Below are positions 44,474-59,750 of a DNA stretch of 64,000 nt, one piece after another. A model generated the notes under the pieces. That model did not search any database and was not told where the DNA came from. It saw only the letters and a program-made list of their open reading frames with translations. The DNA lies in NCBI GenBank assembly GCA_963971535.1, contig OZ020592.1:125705937-125769936 (forward strand), in the 5' to 3' direction. A program made the position numbers and the translations under genes. This DNA is from Notolepis coatsorum. Lineage: Eukaryota > Chordata > Actinopteri > Aulopiformes > Paralepididae. Within the stretch, counting starts at the first letter, position 1; each line of letters opens with the position of its first letter.

Positions 44474-44888
44474 CAGAACAGCTAGGTTCTATGTTTGAAA
44501 GGTGAGGAACCTGATGGTTAACAGCTAGGTTCTATTTTTGAAAGGTGAGGAACCTGATGGTTAACAGCTAGCTTCTATGTTTGAAAGGTGAGGAACCTGA
44601 TGGTTAACAGCTAGCTTCTATGTTTGAAAGGTGATGAACAACAGCTAGGTTCTATGTTTTAAAGGTGAGGAACCTGAAGGTTAACAGCTAGGTTCTATGT
44701 TTGAAAGGTGAGGAACCTGACGGTTAACAGCTAGGTTCTATGTTTGAAAGGTGATGAACAACAGCTAGGTTCTATGTTTGAAAGGTGATGAACAACAGCT
44801 AGGTTCTATGTTTGAAAGGTGAGGAACCTGATGGTTAACAGCTAGGTTCCATGTTTGAAAGGTGAGGAACCTGACGGTTAACAGCTAC
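44474..44888 (+). repeat. 43-bp minisatellite C, right part
   Basis: The same unit as 37586-37982, with three shortened GATGAACAACAGC units. It ends 55 bp before exon 4. Confidence 0.95.
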
Positions 44889-44942
44889 TGTACTTAACCA
44901 TTTGTGCTGCATCTTGACTATATTGGTGTCTTTTTCCACCAG

Positions 44943-45076
44943 GGTCTATATGAAGAGTGTCAGTACCTGTTCCAGCCCCAGCTGATCGTTCAGAGGCTGA
45001 TTGGGATCTCAGTGCTCTATCCAGGATACTTTATTGACCAGATGATCCCTATCCACAACAGATCTGCACTTTATAA
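44943..45076 (+). CDS. tmem8b: tmem8b coding exon 4
   Basis: The polypyrimidine acceptor TGTCTTTTTCCACCAG is followed in phase 0 by GLYEECQYLFQPQLIVQRLI, GISVLYPGYFIDQMIPIHNR and SALY, ending after two bases of a Lys codon at AA/GTGAGT. ECQYLFQPQLIV and HNRSALY are TMEM8B-type signatures, placed between the exon 3 and exon 5 blocks exactly as in other vertebrates. NRS is a potential N-glycosylation site. The upstream minisatellite C ends 55 bp before the exon, so the branch-point region is the only short non-repeat stretch left. No lesions are seen. Confidence 0.95.
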
Positions 45077-45686
45077 GTGAGTCTCTCTAATTAGGGTTTC
45101 ATAAAGTCACTATTATCTATATATGTTTATACCTTAACCAGGCTTGCGTTGGTGATTTCAAAACTGGTTGCACAGTGTTTGAATGACGCCACGTGCATGT
45201 GCGCTCCCGCGCATGCGCATAAATGTACCCTTGTGTATGCAGACTAAAGACAATGCCTAATTGCCTCTACGAATGGAATGTAACACATTTCATTCACAAG
45301 TTTTGTGTGAATGTATCTGAGAACGTATTTGAACACACCTGACGACCTGATCTATTGATATGCAAAGTAGCCAAGTGGGTACTTAGCGAGTTGGTGCATC
45401 AGTCGAGTGCAGCGCATCCCTGTGTGCACGCGCGTGCACATCCGTGCATGTGCGTGCTTCTGCTCACAGAGCAAGGTTGCATGGCATGCAACCCCGTCCC
45501 ATGAGCAACGCACCTCTGACCTTAACTTCCCATGGAACAATTCTGCAAAGTTCCTGGAAGGTTTCCGACCCTTTGCAACCCTACGTGTTATTAATTAGTA
45601 TGATGTTATCCATGTATATTATTCAGGTATATTATGATAACTGTGCGCCTTTATTGTGAAGAGGCAAACTGGCAGGAATGGGAATT
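45077..45686. other. Start of tmem8b intron 4
   Basis: Unassigned sequence, with a GTGCATGTGCGTGC-rich alternating purine-pyrimidine stretch at 45410-45465. No coding match. Confidence 0.45.
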
Positions 45687-45691
45687 ATGTC

Positions 45692-46123
45692 TGTAGGAGC
45701 CATTATGATGGTGGCATATTATTTTATTATTTGTAATATTATTGTTGGACACCTGGTGGTGGGTTTTAGATTTGACAGCACTGGTTAGGTATTTAGGGTC
45801 ACAGGAGCAGTAATCAACTAGGACACAGGTAGTGAGGAGCACGCCGTTCTTACCAGTAGCTCAGTAACAGAAGCTCAGCAGCTCAGCAACTAGAAGCCAA
45901 GAAATACCAAATAAATATAGAATACCATATAATTCCTACAGAACCCACACTGGCAATAAATTGAATGTACAACTGCAACTTCAGCAATAAACACCCCTAA
46001 ACCTGGAATCACGACTGGACATCCATCATTGCTGTGTCTACTGCGTAAGATCACTCCCTACCATACCTGTGAAGTAACGGGCAAGAGAAAACAGGACATT
46101 GGAAATGAAAAATTGCTGTTACA
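45692..46123 (+). repeat. BEL/Pao 5' LTR
   Basis: TG...CA ends; identical in length to the 3' LTR. The sequence after it (TTCAAGTAAGAATGACG) is not an obvious tRNA primer site starting with TGG. Confidence 0.92.
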
Positions 46124-46297
46124 TTCAAGTAAGAATGACGCTCTACAGCTATGAGTGAAACTAGGACATCATCAAAGGCTTCAGAAGGACAGATTGTTTC
46201 ACAGCCAATATGGCGGCTGATTGAGGTGATTGGAAACACCTGCGCAGCTCTACTGGGTGAGTTGTGAATTAAGCTGTTGGAAATCTGTGAAGGAACC

Positions 46298-49208
<2,911 letters not shown>

Positions 49209-49211
49209 CCT

Positions 49212-51440
49212 ATGGAGGAGATGAATGTTGTGTCAAACATGAGGACCATCCTTATGAAACTACCATACAAGATCAGAGAAAGATGGAGGAACAGGGTATG
49301 TGAGCTACAGGAGCTTGGACATCGTGCTATTTTCTCAGACCTGGTCAATTTCATAGAGAGACAGGTGAAAATACTGTCTGACCCGCTTTTTGGAAACATT
49401 CAGGATGCTAAACAGAATTCAACTGTCAAAACCTCAACCATCATTAAACCAAGAGAAAGGTCAAGCCCAAGAAGCAGTTTTGCAACAACAGTAACACCCA
49501 TGGAAACAGCAGTGGAGTCAAATAGAGTGCAAAGAAATGTATTCATCAGTTCTCATAATTCTTATCTGTTCTGCAATAAAAGTGATCACACATTGGACCG
49601 GTGTCCACAGATGAAGAAGAAGAAACACAGAGAGAAGATAGACTTCTTAAAGGAAAAGGGAGTCTGTTTTGGCTGTTTGAGAAGAGGACACTTAAGCAGA
49701 GACTGCAAAGGTCGTTTAACGTGTGGTACATGTAAACAAAAACATCCCGATATACTCCACATTGAACAAATGGCACAGGAATCATTAGGAGACAATGCTG
49801 TCATCTCACCTCACACCTGTGGTCATATTGGGACCGGTGATGAAACCTCCCTCTTCTCCATAGTACCAGTACAGGTAAAGAGCCACAAGGGGGACACAGT
49901 ATTGGAAACGTATGCATTCTTGGATCATGGGAGCACATCTACATTCTGCACTGAAAGTTTAATGAGAAGGCTAAACATTCCTGGACAAAAAACGAATATT
50001 CTTCTCCGTACCATGAACCAAGTGAAGCCTGAGACCAGCTACCATATTACCGTTTTGGAAATAGCTAGGATGGACAGTGACAGCTTCATTCAACTGCCTG
50101 ATGTGTTCACTCATAAAACCATGCCAGTTTCACAACACAATATTCCAAAACAACAGGACTTGTCACCATGGCCATATTTGAACCATATCACAATACCTGA
50201 AATAGACTCTGGCATTGACCTCATCGGCACAAACGCCTCAAAGGTACTGGAACCCTGGGAGGTGGTCAATAGCCAGGCAGATGGACCATACGCTCTGAGG
50301 ACCCTATTGGGGTGGGTCATCTATGGTCCCTTAAGAGGAGACAACACCATCAGGGATGAGAATGGCTGCCCTGCTGCTGCTGTCAATAGAATATCTATTC
50401 TAAACATAGAGGAGTTACTTGTCGAACAGTACAACCAGGATTTCAGTGAAAGAGCCAGTAAAGAAACAGAGGAAATGTCAAGAGAAGAGGTAAAATTCCT
50501 TGATATTGTAAACCACTCAGCAAGGATTGAAGAGGGACATTACTGTCTAAACTTGCCTTTCAAACAAGAAGATCCCATCATGCCAAACAACCGTTGTATC
50601 GCAGAGCAACGCATCCAGAGCCTGAAACGCAAGTTTAACAAAGATGAAAAGTTCCATGATGAATACACTTCTTTCCTCACAGATATGATTAACAGTGGCT
50701 ATGCTGAATTGGTGCCAGTGGACCAGCTGAATCGAGGTGATGGAAAACTCTGGTATATCCCACATCATGGTGTGCATCACTCAAAGAAAGGCAACTTGAG
50801 AGTCGTCTTTGATTGCGGTGCAATCTTTAAAGGAACATCACTAAACTGTCAACTGCTTCAGGGTCCCGATTTTACCAACTCACTTATTGGAGTCCTCATC
50901 AGGTTTAGACAGGAACCTGTTGCCTTGATGGCAGACATCAAGGCCATGTTCCATCAGGTTAAGGTATCTGAAAAACATGTTGACTACCTGCGGTTCTTAT
51001 GGTGGCCTGATGGTGATGTGCAGCAAGATCTGGCTGAATTTAGAATGAAGGTACATCTTTTTGGAGCTGTGTCGTCACCTAGTTGTGCAAATTTTACTTT
51101 GAGGAAGACTGCTGAAGACAACCGAGCCCACTTTCCACCTGGAGTGTCGGACACGGTGAACGACAACTTCTATGTGTATGATTGCCTGAAATCCATGCCT
51201 ACAGAGCGAGAAGCGGTACACATGGTGAAAGAACTGACTGCTCTCTGCCAGAGGGGTGGCTTCACTTTATCCAAATGGATCAGCAACAGCCGTGCTGTAT
51301 TGGCATCTGTTCCACAGGAGCACAGAGCCAAGGAGTTCAGGGAGTTGGACTTGGACAAGGACAGTCTACCAGTTGAAAGAGCCCTGGGATTACACTGGTG
51401 TGTTGAGACAGATGTGTTCAGGTTCACGGTTACAGCACAA
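49212..51440 (+). pseudogene. BEL zinc knuckle, protease and reverse transcriptase
   Basis: The frame is open from 49212. GVCFGCLRRGHLSRDCKG (about residue 150) is a CCHC knuckle. AFLDHGSTSTF (about residue 235) is the aspartic protease centre, with the LDxGS form usual in BEL/Pao. The reverse transcriptase begins around LWYIPHHGVHHSKKGNLRVV FDC and LMADIKAMFHQVKV. The catalytic YVDD box reads YVYD at 51171-51182: the first of the two paired aspartates is replaced by Tyr, which should abolish polymerisation. At about 51440 the frame jumps directly from LGLHWCVETDVFRF to RNase H sequence, so the connection segment appears deleted. Confidence 0.85.
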
Positions 51441-51442
51441 GA

Positions 51443-51977
51443 ATGGAGCTGGCAGCGGCAGTCCTCGCTGTCAGAGTTGACACGATGCTGCGAAAGGACT
51501 TGCAGCTACCACTGGACAAATCCATTTTCTGGACGGATAGCACGACAGTCCTTAAGTACATAAACAATGAAACTAAACGTTTTCAAACATTTGTAGCAAA
51601 CAGGGTCTCTTTTGTAAGGGATGCTACTGACGTATCACAATGGAGATATGTGAGCACAAAGGAAAATCCTGCAGATGCAGCGTCAAGAGGGCTGACAGCA
51701 GACCGCTTCTTGAGCTACAAAAGATGGATCAGAGGACCAGATTTTCTCTGTAGATCAAATGATGAATGGCCGAACTTGCACTTTGAATCTACAATCTCTG
51801 CTAATAATCAACTATCTAATCCACTACTTCTCATCATGGATGAAGCTGAAGACTGCTGTAGCTTGGCTTCTTAAAGTAAAGACCACACTCACAAAGGAGA
51901 TTCAAACTGCCATGAGTAGTGTTGAAGATGATCTTGTCAATTTAAAGGAAAAGGTTGCAGAGGAGATGCAAGTCTTT
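51443..51977 (+). pseudogene. BEL RNase H region
   Basis: MELAAAVLAVRVDTMLRKDL begins at the conserved PRMELAA position of BEL RNase H, and IFWTDSTTVLKYI carries the next catalytic Asp. NRVSFVRDATDVSQWRYVST and KENPADAASRG are the typical end of the domain. The frame then shifts (about 51830) and meets a TAA at 51978-51980. The N-terminal half of RNase H is missing because of the deletion near 51440. Confidence 0.8.
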
Positions 51978-51980
51978 TAA

Positions 51981-54442
51981 GTGACACTTCGTGGACAGTG
52001 CTTATCTCCCGAAGATCTTATCCAAGCAGAAGATGCAGTCATCTCATTCAGTCAAAGACAGAAATTCCAGGAAGAAATATCCGTTCTACAAGCTGGTAAA
52101 AATGTCAAAAGAAGCAGTAATTTGTACAAATTGGATCCAGTGCTGGATGATGGACTTCTGAGAGTAGGTGGTCGCCTGAATAGGCTTGCGATACCGGAAG
52201 AGACCAAACATCCAATTATTCTCTCGAAGGACCTTCACATATCCACACTATTGTTACGACATATCCATAAACAACTCGGATATGGAGGAAGAAACTATAT
52301 GCTGTCTTGTCTCCGCAAAAGATATTGGATCATCAAAGCTAACTCCGCTGCAAGAAAAATCATAACTGACTGTATTGTGTGCAAACGACAGCGGGTCGAA
52401 TTGGAGAGCAGAAAATGGCAGACTTGCCCTTGGAGAGGATTCAACCAGACAAGCCTCCATTTACAGATGTAGGAGTGGACTACTTCGGTCTGATATAGAT
52501 CAAAAGAGGACGAAGTCTAGTTAAAAGGTATGGTGTAATCTTCACCTGCATGGCAAGCAGGGCAGTACATCTCGAAATTGCACATACACTTGTTACAGAC
52601 TCCTGCATCCATGCATTACGAAGATTCATCTGTCGACGAGGTCAAGTTTTGTCTTTGAGATCAGACAATGGCACAAATTTCATAGGAGCAGAAAGAGAAT
52701 TGAGGGAAGCACTGAATAGCTTGAATCAGGATAAAATCCAGAATGCTATGCTTCAGCAAGGGATAAAGTGGAGCTTTAACCCCCCTGCAGGATCCCATCA
52801 CGGCGGTGTTTGGGAGCGACTTATCCGCATGGTACGAAATGTACTACGCTCTGTTCTTCATCAACAAGTGCTTGATGATGAAGGATTGCAAACTTTATTG
52901 TGTGAAGTAGAAGCAATTCTAAATGATCGTCCCATTACCAAGTCTTCTGATGACCCAATGGACCTGGAGGCGCTGACCACAAACCATCTTCTTTTGCTGA
53001 AAACACAGCCAGTATTGCCACCTGGATTATTTGTAAAAGAGGATCTGTACATCAAACGTAGATGGAAACAGGTACAATACATGGCAGATCTCTTTTGGAA
53101 ACGATGGACAAAAGAATACTTGCCTCTAATTAGAGTTGTTCCGATACCGATACTAGTATCGGAAATGCCGCCGATACTGCCTAAAATGCTGGTATCGGTA
53201 TCGGCGAGTACACGTAAATTCTAGCCTCCGATCCCATGATGTAATTTATCTCCTGCCGAGTCCTGCGGAGAGTGAGGATTATAAAATGAACATGTTTTAA
53301 AGTGTGATGCTGTGTCATTTTAACAGCAGATACACTTTCTTAAATTCCATTGTCCCCGACAGTGCGGTGTGACGGGGAGCTCGGACGGGAATCGGGATGT
53401 GTTTGGCTGGTGTTATGATAGCATTAGCTGGAAAGATAGCTAGTTGGAACAACATCCGCTTTTAACGTTACATCAAATCAGATGATCGCCTGTCCTTTCT
53501 CCAGGACCTAACACTGTCCGTGACCGTCTATCAACAATAATGCACCCACGGTGAATTGTATTTAAGTTAAGTAGCTACGGACTAGCGTTAGCTGACTATT
53601 ACTAACGTTATCTTAATGTCAATGCGGGAAGGCGAGCTAGGTCAGTTAGCTTAGCTTGATAACGTTACCGTGTCTAAAGTTGGTGCTATTCACATAATCC
53701 AGCAATAATGGCTGCAGACCTGCAAGCAAAGTACAGCAAGTGCCAAAGGATAAGAGTCTGAGGCGGAGTTTCAAAAGAGAATGTTGAATATTTATTTTGC
53801 ATCAAAAATCACAACATGAACGTTCTATCTGCCACTAGCTTACAGACTGAATAGGGTATATCTGCAGAGCCACTGAGTAGCGAGTGCAACACCGTTTAAT
53901 GTCCGTGTGGATCATTGGAGTAGGGTATATCTGCAGTGCTGCAGCCCATACTCATTGATTAATGATACTAATACAAATCTATACAATCACCTGTTGTTGA
54001 ATAAATACCATACGTTCTAGTTATTACTAAAAAACAGTATAACAGTATCTGAAAAAAATAAAAAAAAAAAGAAAGTATAATTTATATAATTTTTTTTTAA
54101 TTTTTTTTTTATGCACTGGTATCGGATAAATATCGGTATCGGCCGATACCCAAAGCTTAGGTATCGGAATCGGATCGGAAAGGGAAAAATGGTATCGGAA
54201 CATCTCTACCTCTAATCCAAGAACGTCAACGATGGTCAACAGTAAAAAGAAGTTTTGCCCCTGGTGATATTGTTGTGGTGGTTGATCCCACTGCACCACG
54301 AGGCTCCTGGTTACTGGGGACAATATTGGATACCATTTCTGATGCAAAAGGTCTTGTACGCACAGTTCGACTGAAGACCAAAAGCAACATCTTGGAGAGA
54401 CCAATAACGAAGATATGTCTGCTCCAAGAGACTGAAGTCTAA
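51981..54442 (+). pseudogene. BEL integrase and C-terminal domain, interrupted by a hAT
   Basis: 51981-52410 holds the His-Cys zinc-binding part (HIHKQLGYGGRNYMLSCLRK, then CIVCKRQR). A frameshift near 52415 and a TAG near 52491 precede the catalytic core (52550 onward): SRAVHLEIAHTLVTDS, SLRSDNGTNFIGAERELREA and NPPAGSHHGGVWERLIR, with the last two acidic catalytic positions visible. The DUF5641-like tail (YIKRRWKQVQYMADLFWKRW) is cut at 53130 by a hAT and resumes at 54217 in frame (RSFAPGDIVVVVDP, PRGSWLLGTI), ending with TAA at 54440-54442. The integrase would insert element cDNA; this copy is not functional. Confidence 0.85.
53131..54208. mobile_element. hAT element inside BEL integrase
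   Basis: Ends TAGAGTTGTTCCGATACC and (minus strand) TAGAGATGTTCCGATACC, with GGTATCGG subterminal repeats on both sides. An exact 8-bp duplication CCTCTAAT lies at 53123-53130 and 54209-54216. 1078 bp, no transposase frame. Confidence 0.93.
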
Positions 54443-54800
54443 AGAACATTGAATGCCTACACTTTTTATTTTATGTATTTTCTTCGGAAATTGCATTGGC
54501 AATGAAATTGTAAAAAAAAAAAGAAAAAGAAAAGAAAATGTGAAAATTGTAAATTTTGAATATACTTACTTACTAACTTAGGCCTTTAAATTCCCAAAGG
54601 AACATAGGCCATCTACGAAGCTCCTCCATCCTATTCGGTCTTGTGCCCTCTGCTCCAGATCTTGCCAGGACAGCCCTTCTTTCTTCATCTCCTGTTCTGT
54701 GGTTCTTCTCTAGGTGTTTTTTTTTTAATTTTGAATATGGCTCCCTGAATATGATTTAAGTATTAATTGTCATTACACTTTAGACAATTAGGGGCCGGTA
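54443..54800 (+). other. BEL 3' non-coding region and polypurine tract
   Basis: From the integrase stop to the 3' LTR. AATTAGGGGCCGGTA just before the LTR is the likely polypurine tract. An unassigned segment (TTAGGCCTTTAAATTCCCAA AGG ...) occupies 54575-54720 and may be a small insertion. Confidence 0.6.
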
Positions 54801-55232
54801 TGTAGGAGCCATTATGATGGTGGCATATTATTTTATTATTTTTAATATTATTGTTGGACACCTGGTGGTGGGTTTTAGATGTGACAGCACTGGTTAGGTA
54901 TTTAGGGTCACAGGTGCAGTAATCAACTAGGACACAGGTAGTGAGGAGCACACCGTTCTTACCAGTAGCTCAGTAACAGAAGCTCAGCAGCTCAGCAACT
55001 AGAAGCCAAGAAATACCAAATAAATATAGAATACCATATAATTCCTACAGAACCCACACTGGCAATAAATTGAATGTACAACTGCAACTTCAGCAATAAA
55101 CACCCCTAAACCTGGAATCACGAGTGGACATCCATCATTGCTGTGTCTACTGCGTAAGATCACTCCCTACCATACCTGTGAAGTAACAGGCAAGAGAAAA
55201 CAGGACATTGGAAATGAAAAATTGCCGTTACA
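54801..55232 (+). repeat. BEL/Pao 3' LTR
   Basis: Same length and ends as the 5' LTR; about seven substitutions (for example ATTTGACAG/ATGTGACAG, CACAGGAGC/CACAGGTGC) by direct reading, roughly 1.6 percent. Confidence 0.92.
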
Positions 55233-55237
55233 ATGTC

Positions 55238-56412
55238 CATAAGAATAAAACATTACTGTACATCGCCCAGAACCGAGATTAGCTAAGAGATAGTAGAAGG
55301 AGATAGTAAATTCTTTCAGATGTAAACTGGGATTGTACACATTCTAGATACCTCTGCACTTCTGTGAAGTTTCTGCGTTGTGTTTATTTCGTAATGTTGG
55401 GCACTCGTTCGGTGGAATTCTGTCCTCCACACGCACTGACTGGATAAAACCCTGTCTCTCTCCCCGTGAATGTACTTGGAGTCGTCGTCTCATATCAGCA
55501 GGATGTTTATTTCCATAAACATAGCATCTTGTACAGAATAAAACCAATTGAAAGTCTTTAAAACGTTAAGAAACTAAAGTTCGATCTCTCTCTTGGTTGT
55601 GCTATCTCTCTCCTAGCTCCCCGCTAATGGCCTATCTCCTCGTGGTATTTTCTCGCTCATGGCTTCCTTTCCCTCCCTCCCAGCCCTCGTTCAGAGGGCT
55701 GGCTCTGCTCTTCTGTCTCTCTGCTAGAACACAACTGGACTCTGCTCGGAAAATCCCAACAGCTCAAGTCTCAGGCCCGTAGAACGTAGTTTCATCTACT
55801 AAGGAATGTGGCCGCTCTAGCTGTGTTTTGACTCCCCGTCCCTGGCTACTTGGCACCAGTGTTAACTCTTTGGATGGACTTGAGCATCTTTTGTTCCTAC
55901 CACGCCAACATTCTAAGAGATAGGAATAAGTGGCGGTGTTTGCAGGGCTATATCTATATTCTATATTCTAGCTATGGATACAATACTATGGCCCATTTGA
56001 CATCAACTATCTATCGTGCAATATGTGAAAAAGAATAAATTTTTTTCATCCATACGTTCGTGTGTTATACCGTGGTGAATATAAGTATAGTTTTAGAGTG
56101 ATCCTGGTTAATCCCAGATATGCAGCAATACGTAAATTTCACTAAAAGCGTTGGCTTTGGACGCGTCTCACTCAATCGAGTGAACCGCTAGACTCGCCTG
56201 ACCAAGAAAACTGCACCCGGAAACATTTGAACGTAACACAGGGCAAGATATAAGGTTTCAAAGGGTGCTTGATACTGCCACCTGGCAGGAGGCGGCCGGT
56301 ATTGCACTTTGGCAATCTCAGGATGATTCCCCATGTTAACCCGGTGGTCCGTGTGCCTGTAATGAATAGAAATATTGAATAAAAGAAATAACGATGAAAA
56401 CCTGATTATACG
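55238..56412. other. Intronic sequence with TTAA-family remnants
   Basis: 55238-55940 is unassigned. 55940-56345 resembles the family of 1-835 and 35205-36070 (TTTGCAGGGCTATA, ATGGCCCATTTGACATCAAC) and ends in GTTAACCCG near 56335. 56346-56412 is unassigned. No gene. Confidence 0.45.
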
Positions 56413-56840
56413 GGCGGCTAGGTGGTGTAGTGGGCAAGGCGCTCGCCACCAATGTGGGAGACGCTGGGTTCGAGTCGTTCATACTAACACAATTGGCAGT
56501 GTTAGGGGTGGGAAAGCTGATGGGTGGGGATCGGACGTTGTGGACAGCGACTCCTACAGGTCGGTTGGTGTGCCTGCGCAGCAGAATCAGGAAGCGACGG
56601 GGGCGGCGTGTCCCTCCCATGCAGACCCCCGCCGCTGAGAGATCGCGCTGTGCAGGTGAAAAGATGCGACGGCTGCTTCCTCGAGTACCGGAGGGGACAC
56701 GTGATGTAAGGCTTCGTCCACAGTGCAGCCGGCTTGTGGGAGGCATGGCCTAACAGCGTTCGAGACAGGGGAGGGTAGAATTGGACGATACGAAAATTGG
56801 GATGGGAGAAAAATAGAAAATGGGAGAAAAAAGTAGAAAA
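56413..56840 (+). mobile_element. tRNA-derived SINE, copy 3
   Basis: GGCGGCTAGGTGGTGTAGTG GGC (A box) and GCTGGGTTCGAGTC (a canonical B box) are both well preserved, spaced about 35 bp apart as in tRNA genes. The body matches copies 1 and 2. Clear target duplications were not found. Confidence 0.85.
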
Positions 56841-57009
56841 CCCGGCTATCCTCGGGTCTGGCGCTGATTGAGTTAATTTAGTCAATGAAAATTATGACTA
56901 AATATGGTCTTTAATGAAGCTTTTTCCCCTGACGACAACGAGACGAGAGGTCACATTAATGGAAATCATGTGACACTAACGTGACTAAATGATTCATGCA
57001 ATGTCGTTG

Positions 57010-58265
57010 ACTAGGGGGTCTGGTTTCGAGGGTCTGGTTTCGAGGGTCTGGTTTCGAGGGTCTGGTTACAAGGGTCTGGTTTCGAGGGTCTGGTTACAAG
57101 GGTCTGGTTTTGAGGGTCTGGTTTTGAGGGTCTGGTTTTGAGGGTCTGGTTATTGAGGGTCTGGTTGTGGAGGGTCTGGTTTCGAGGGTCTGGTTATGGA
57201 GGGTCTGGTTATGAGGGTCTGGTTACAAGGGTCTGGTTTTGAGGGTCTGGTTATGGAGCGTCTGGTTTCGAGGGTCTGGTTATGAGGGTCTGGTTTCGAG
57301 GGTCTGGTTTCGAGGGTCTGGTTATGGAGCGTCTGGTTTCGAGGGTCTGGTTATGAGGGTCTGGTTACGGAGGGTCTGGTTTCGAGGGTCTGGTTACGAG
57401 GGTCTGGTTTCGAGGGTCTGGTTACGAGGGTCTGGTTATGGAGGGTCTGGTTACGAGGGTCTGGTTATGGAGGGTCTGGTTACGAGGGTCTGGTTATGGA
57501 GGGTCTGGTTACGAGGGTCTGGTTACAGAGGGTCTGGTTACGGAGGGTCTGGTTTTGAGGGTCTGGTTTCGAGGGTCTGGTTACAAGGGTCTGGTTTTGA
57601 GGGTTAGGGTTAGGGTTAGGGGGTCTGGTTTAGAGGGTCTGGTTATGGAGGGTCTGGTTTCGAGGGTCTGGTTATGAGGGTCTGGTTATGAGGGTCTGGT
57701 TACGGAGGGTCTGGTTTCGAGGGTCTGGTTACGAGGGTCTGGTTATGGAGGGTCTGGTTACGAGGGTCTGGTTTCGAGGGTCTGGTTATGAGGGTCTGGT
57801 TATGAGGGTCTGGTTTTGAGGGTCTGGTTATTGAGGGTCTGGTTGTGGAGGGTCTGGTTATGGAGGGTCTGGTTACGAGGGTCTGGTTTCGAGGGTCTGG
57901 TTACCAGGGTCTGGTTATGGAGGGTCTGGTTACGAGGGTCTGGTTACGGAGGGTCTGGTTTTGAGGGTCTGGTTACGAGGGTCTGGTTACGGAGGGTCTG
58001 GTTACAGAGGGTCTGGTTACGAGGGTCTGGTTATGAGGGTCTGGTTATGAGGGTCTGGTTTCGAGGGTCTGGTTACAGGTGTCTGGTTATGAGGGTCTGG
58101 TTACGAGGGTCTGGTTTCGAGGGTCTGGTTTCGAGGGTCTGGTAAAGGAGGGTCTGGTTATGGAGGGTCTGGTTTCGAGGGTCTGGTTACGAGGGTCTGG
58201 TTTCGAGGGTCTGGTTACAGGTGTCTGGTTTTGAGGGTCTGGTTACGGAAGGTCTGGTTTGCATG
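57010..58265 (+). repeat. 15-16-bp GGGTCTGGTT minisatellite, about 80 units
   Basis: Units are GAGGGTCTGGTTACG, GAGGGTCTGGTTTC and GAGGGTCTGGTTATG. At about 57600-57621 there are three GGGTTA telomere-like repeats. The plus strand is strongly G-rich, so the tmem8b pre-mRNA would carry many GGG runs. Confidence 0.97.
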
Positions 58266-58384
58266 GAAGCATTCAACCCCACCCGTCTCCATGACCCAAG
58301 AGAAAGTAGCCGAAATGCTCCTTTTACTGTATTAATAACAAATTTATTATTATTATTACTACTACTATGTGCACAGATATGGTC
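58266..58384. other. Spacer between two minisatellites
   Basis: Unassigned, with an ATT/ACT trinucleotide stretch at about 58338-58365. Confidence 0.5.
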
Positions 58385-59750
58385 AGGGGTGTTACCACTA
58401 GCCCTAGAGACCGGCAGGTTTAATGAGGAGGACAGACGTCACCACTAGCCCTAGAGACCGGCAGGTTTAATGAGGAGGACAGACATCACCACTAGTCCTA
58501 GAGACCGGCAGGTTTAATGAGGAGGACAGACATCACCACTAGTCCTAGAGACCAGCAGGTTTAATGAGGAGGACAGACATCACCACTAGTCCTAGAGATC
58601 AGCAGGTTTAATGCCACCTAGAGGAGGACAGACATCACCACTAGCCCTAGAGACCAGCAGGTTTAATGAGGAGGACAGACATCACCACTAGTCCTAGAGT
58701 CCAGCAGGTTTAATGCCACCTAGAGGAGGACAGACATCACCACTAGTCCTAGAGACCAGCAGGTTTAATGAGGAGGACAGACATCACCACTAGCCCTAGA
58801 GACCAGCAGGTTTAATGAGGAGGACAGACATCACCACTAGTCCTAGAGTCCAGCAGGTTTAATGCCACCTAGAGGAGGACAGACATCACCACTAGTCCTA
58901 GAGACCAGCAGGTTTAATGCCACCTAGAGGACAGACATCACCACTAGTCCTAGAGACCAGCAGGTTTAATGAGGAGGACAGACATCACCACTAGCCCTAG
59001 AGACCAGCAGGTTTAATGAGGAGGACAGACATCACCACTAGTCCTAGAGATCAGCAGGTTTAATGAGGAGGACAGACATCACCACTAGCCCTAGAGACCG
59101 GCAGGTTTAATGAGGAGGACAGACATCACCACTAGTCCTAGAGACCAGCAGGTTTAATGAGGAGGACAGACATCACCACTAGTCCTAGAGACCAGCAGGT
59201 TTAATGAGGAGGACAGACATCACCACTAGTCCTAGAGACCAGCAGGTTTAATGAGGAGGACAGACATCACCACTAGTCCTAGAGACCAGCAGGTTTAATG
59301 AGGAGGACAGACATCACCACTAGTCCTAGAGACCAGCAGGTTTAATGAGGAGGACAGACATCACCACTAGCCCTAGAGACCAGCAGGTTTAATGAGGAGG
59401 ACAGACATCACCACTAGTCCTGGAGATCAGCAGGTTTAATGCCACCTAGAGGAGGACAGACATCACCACTAGTCCTAGAGACCAGCAGGTTTAATGAGGA
59501 GGACAGACATCACCACTAGCCCTAGAGATCAGCAGGTTTAATGAGGAGGACAGACATCACCACTAGCCCTAGAGACCAGCAGGTTTAATGCCACCTAGAA
59601 GAGGACAGACATCACCACTAGCCCTAGAGACCAGCAGGTTTAATGCCACCTAGAGGAGGACAGACATCACCACTAGCCCTAGAGACCAGCAGGTTTAATG
59701 CCACCTAGAGGAGGACAGACATCACCACTAGCCCTAGAGAGGACAGACTT
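58385..59750 (+). repeat. 47-bp minisatellite, about 29 units
   Basis: The unit is ACCACTAGTCCTAGAGACCA plus GCAGGTTTAATGAGGAGGAC AGACATC. A longer variant inserts GCCACCTAGAGG. Variants CGGCAGG/CAGCAGG and AGTCC/AGCCC are scattered. Confidence 0.97.

Noticed and set aside
51443-53224. A host gene derived from integrase
   Set aside because: Frameshifts, stops and a hAT insertion, together with flanking LTRs, show an ordinary dead retrotransposon.
56413-56490. Functional tRNA gene
   Set aside because: A and B boxes are present, but no acceptor-stem pairing is seen and the body matches two other SINE copies.
57600-57621. True telomere or chromosome end
   Set aside because: Only three GGGTTA units within a degenerate 15-bp array; flanking DNA is intronic on both sides.
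58385-59750. CRISPR-like or zinc-finger-like regular array
   Set aside because: 47-bp tandem units without spacers and without an open Cys/His pattern.
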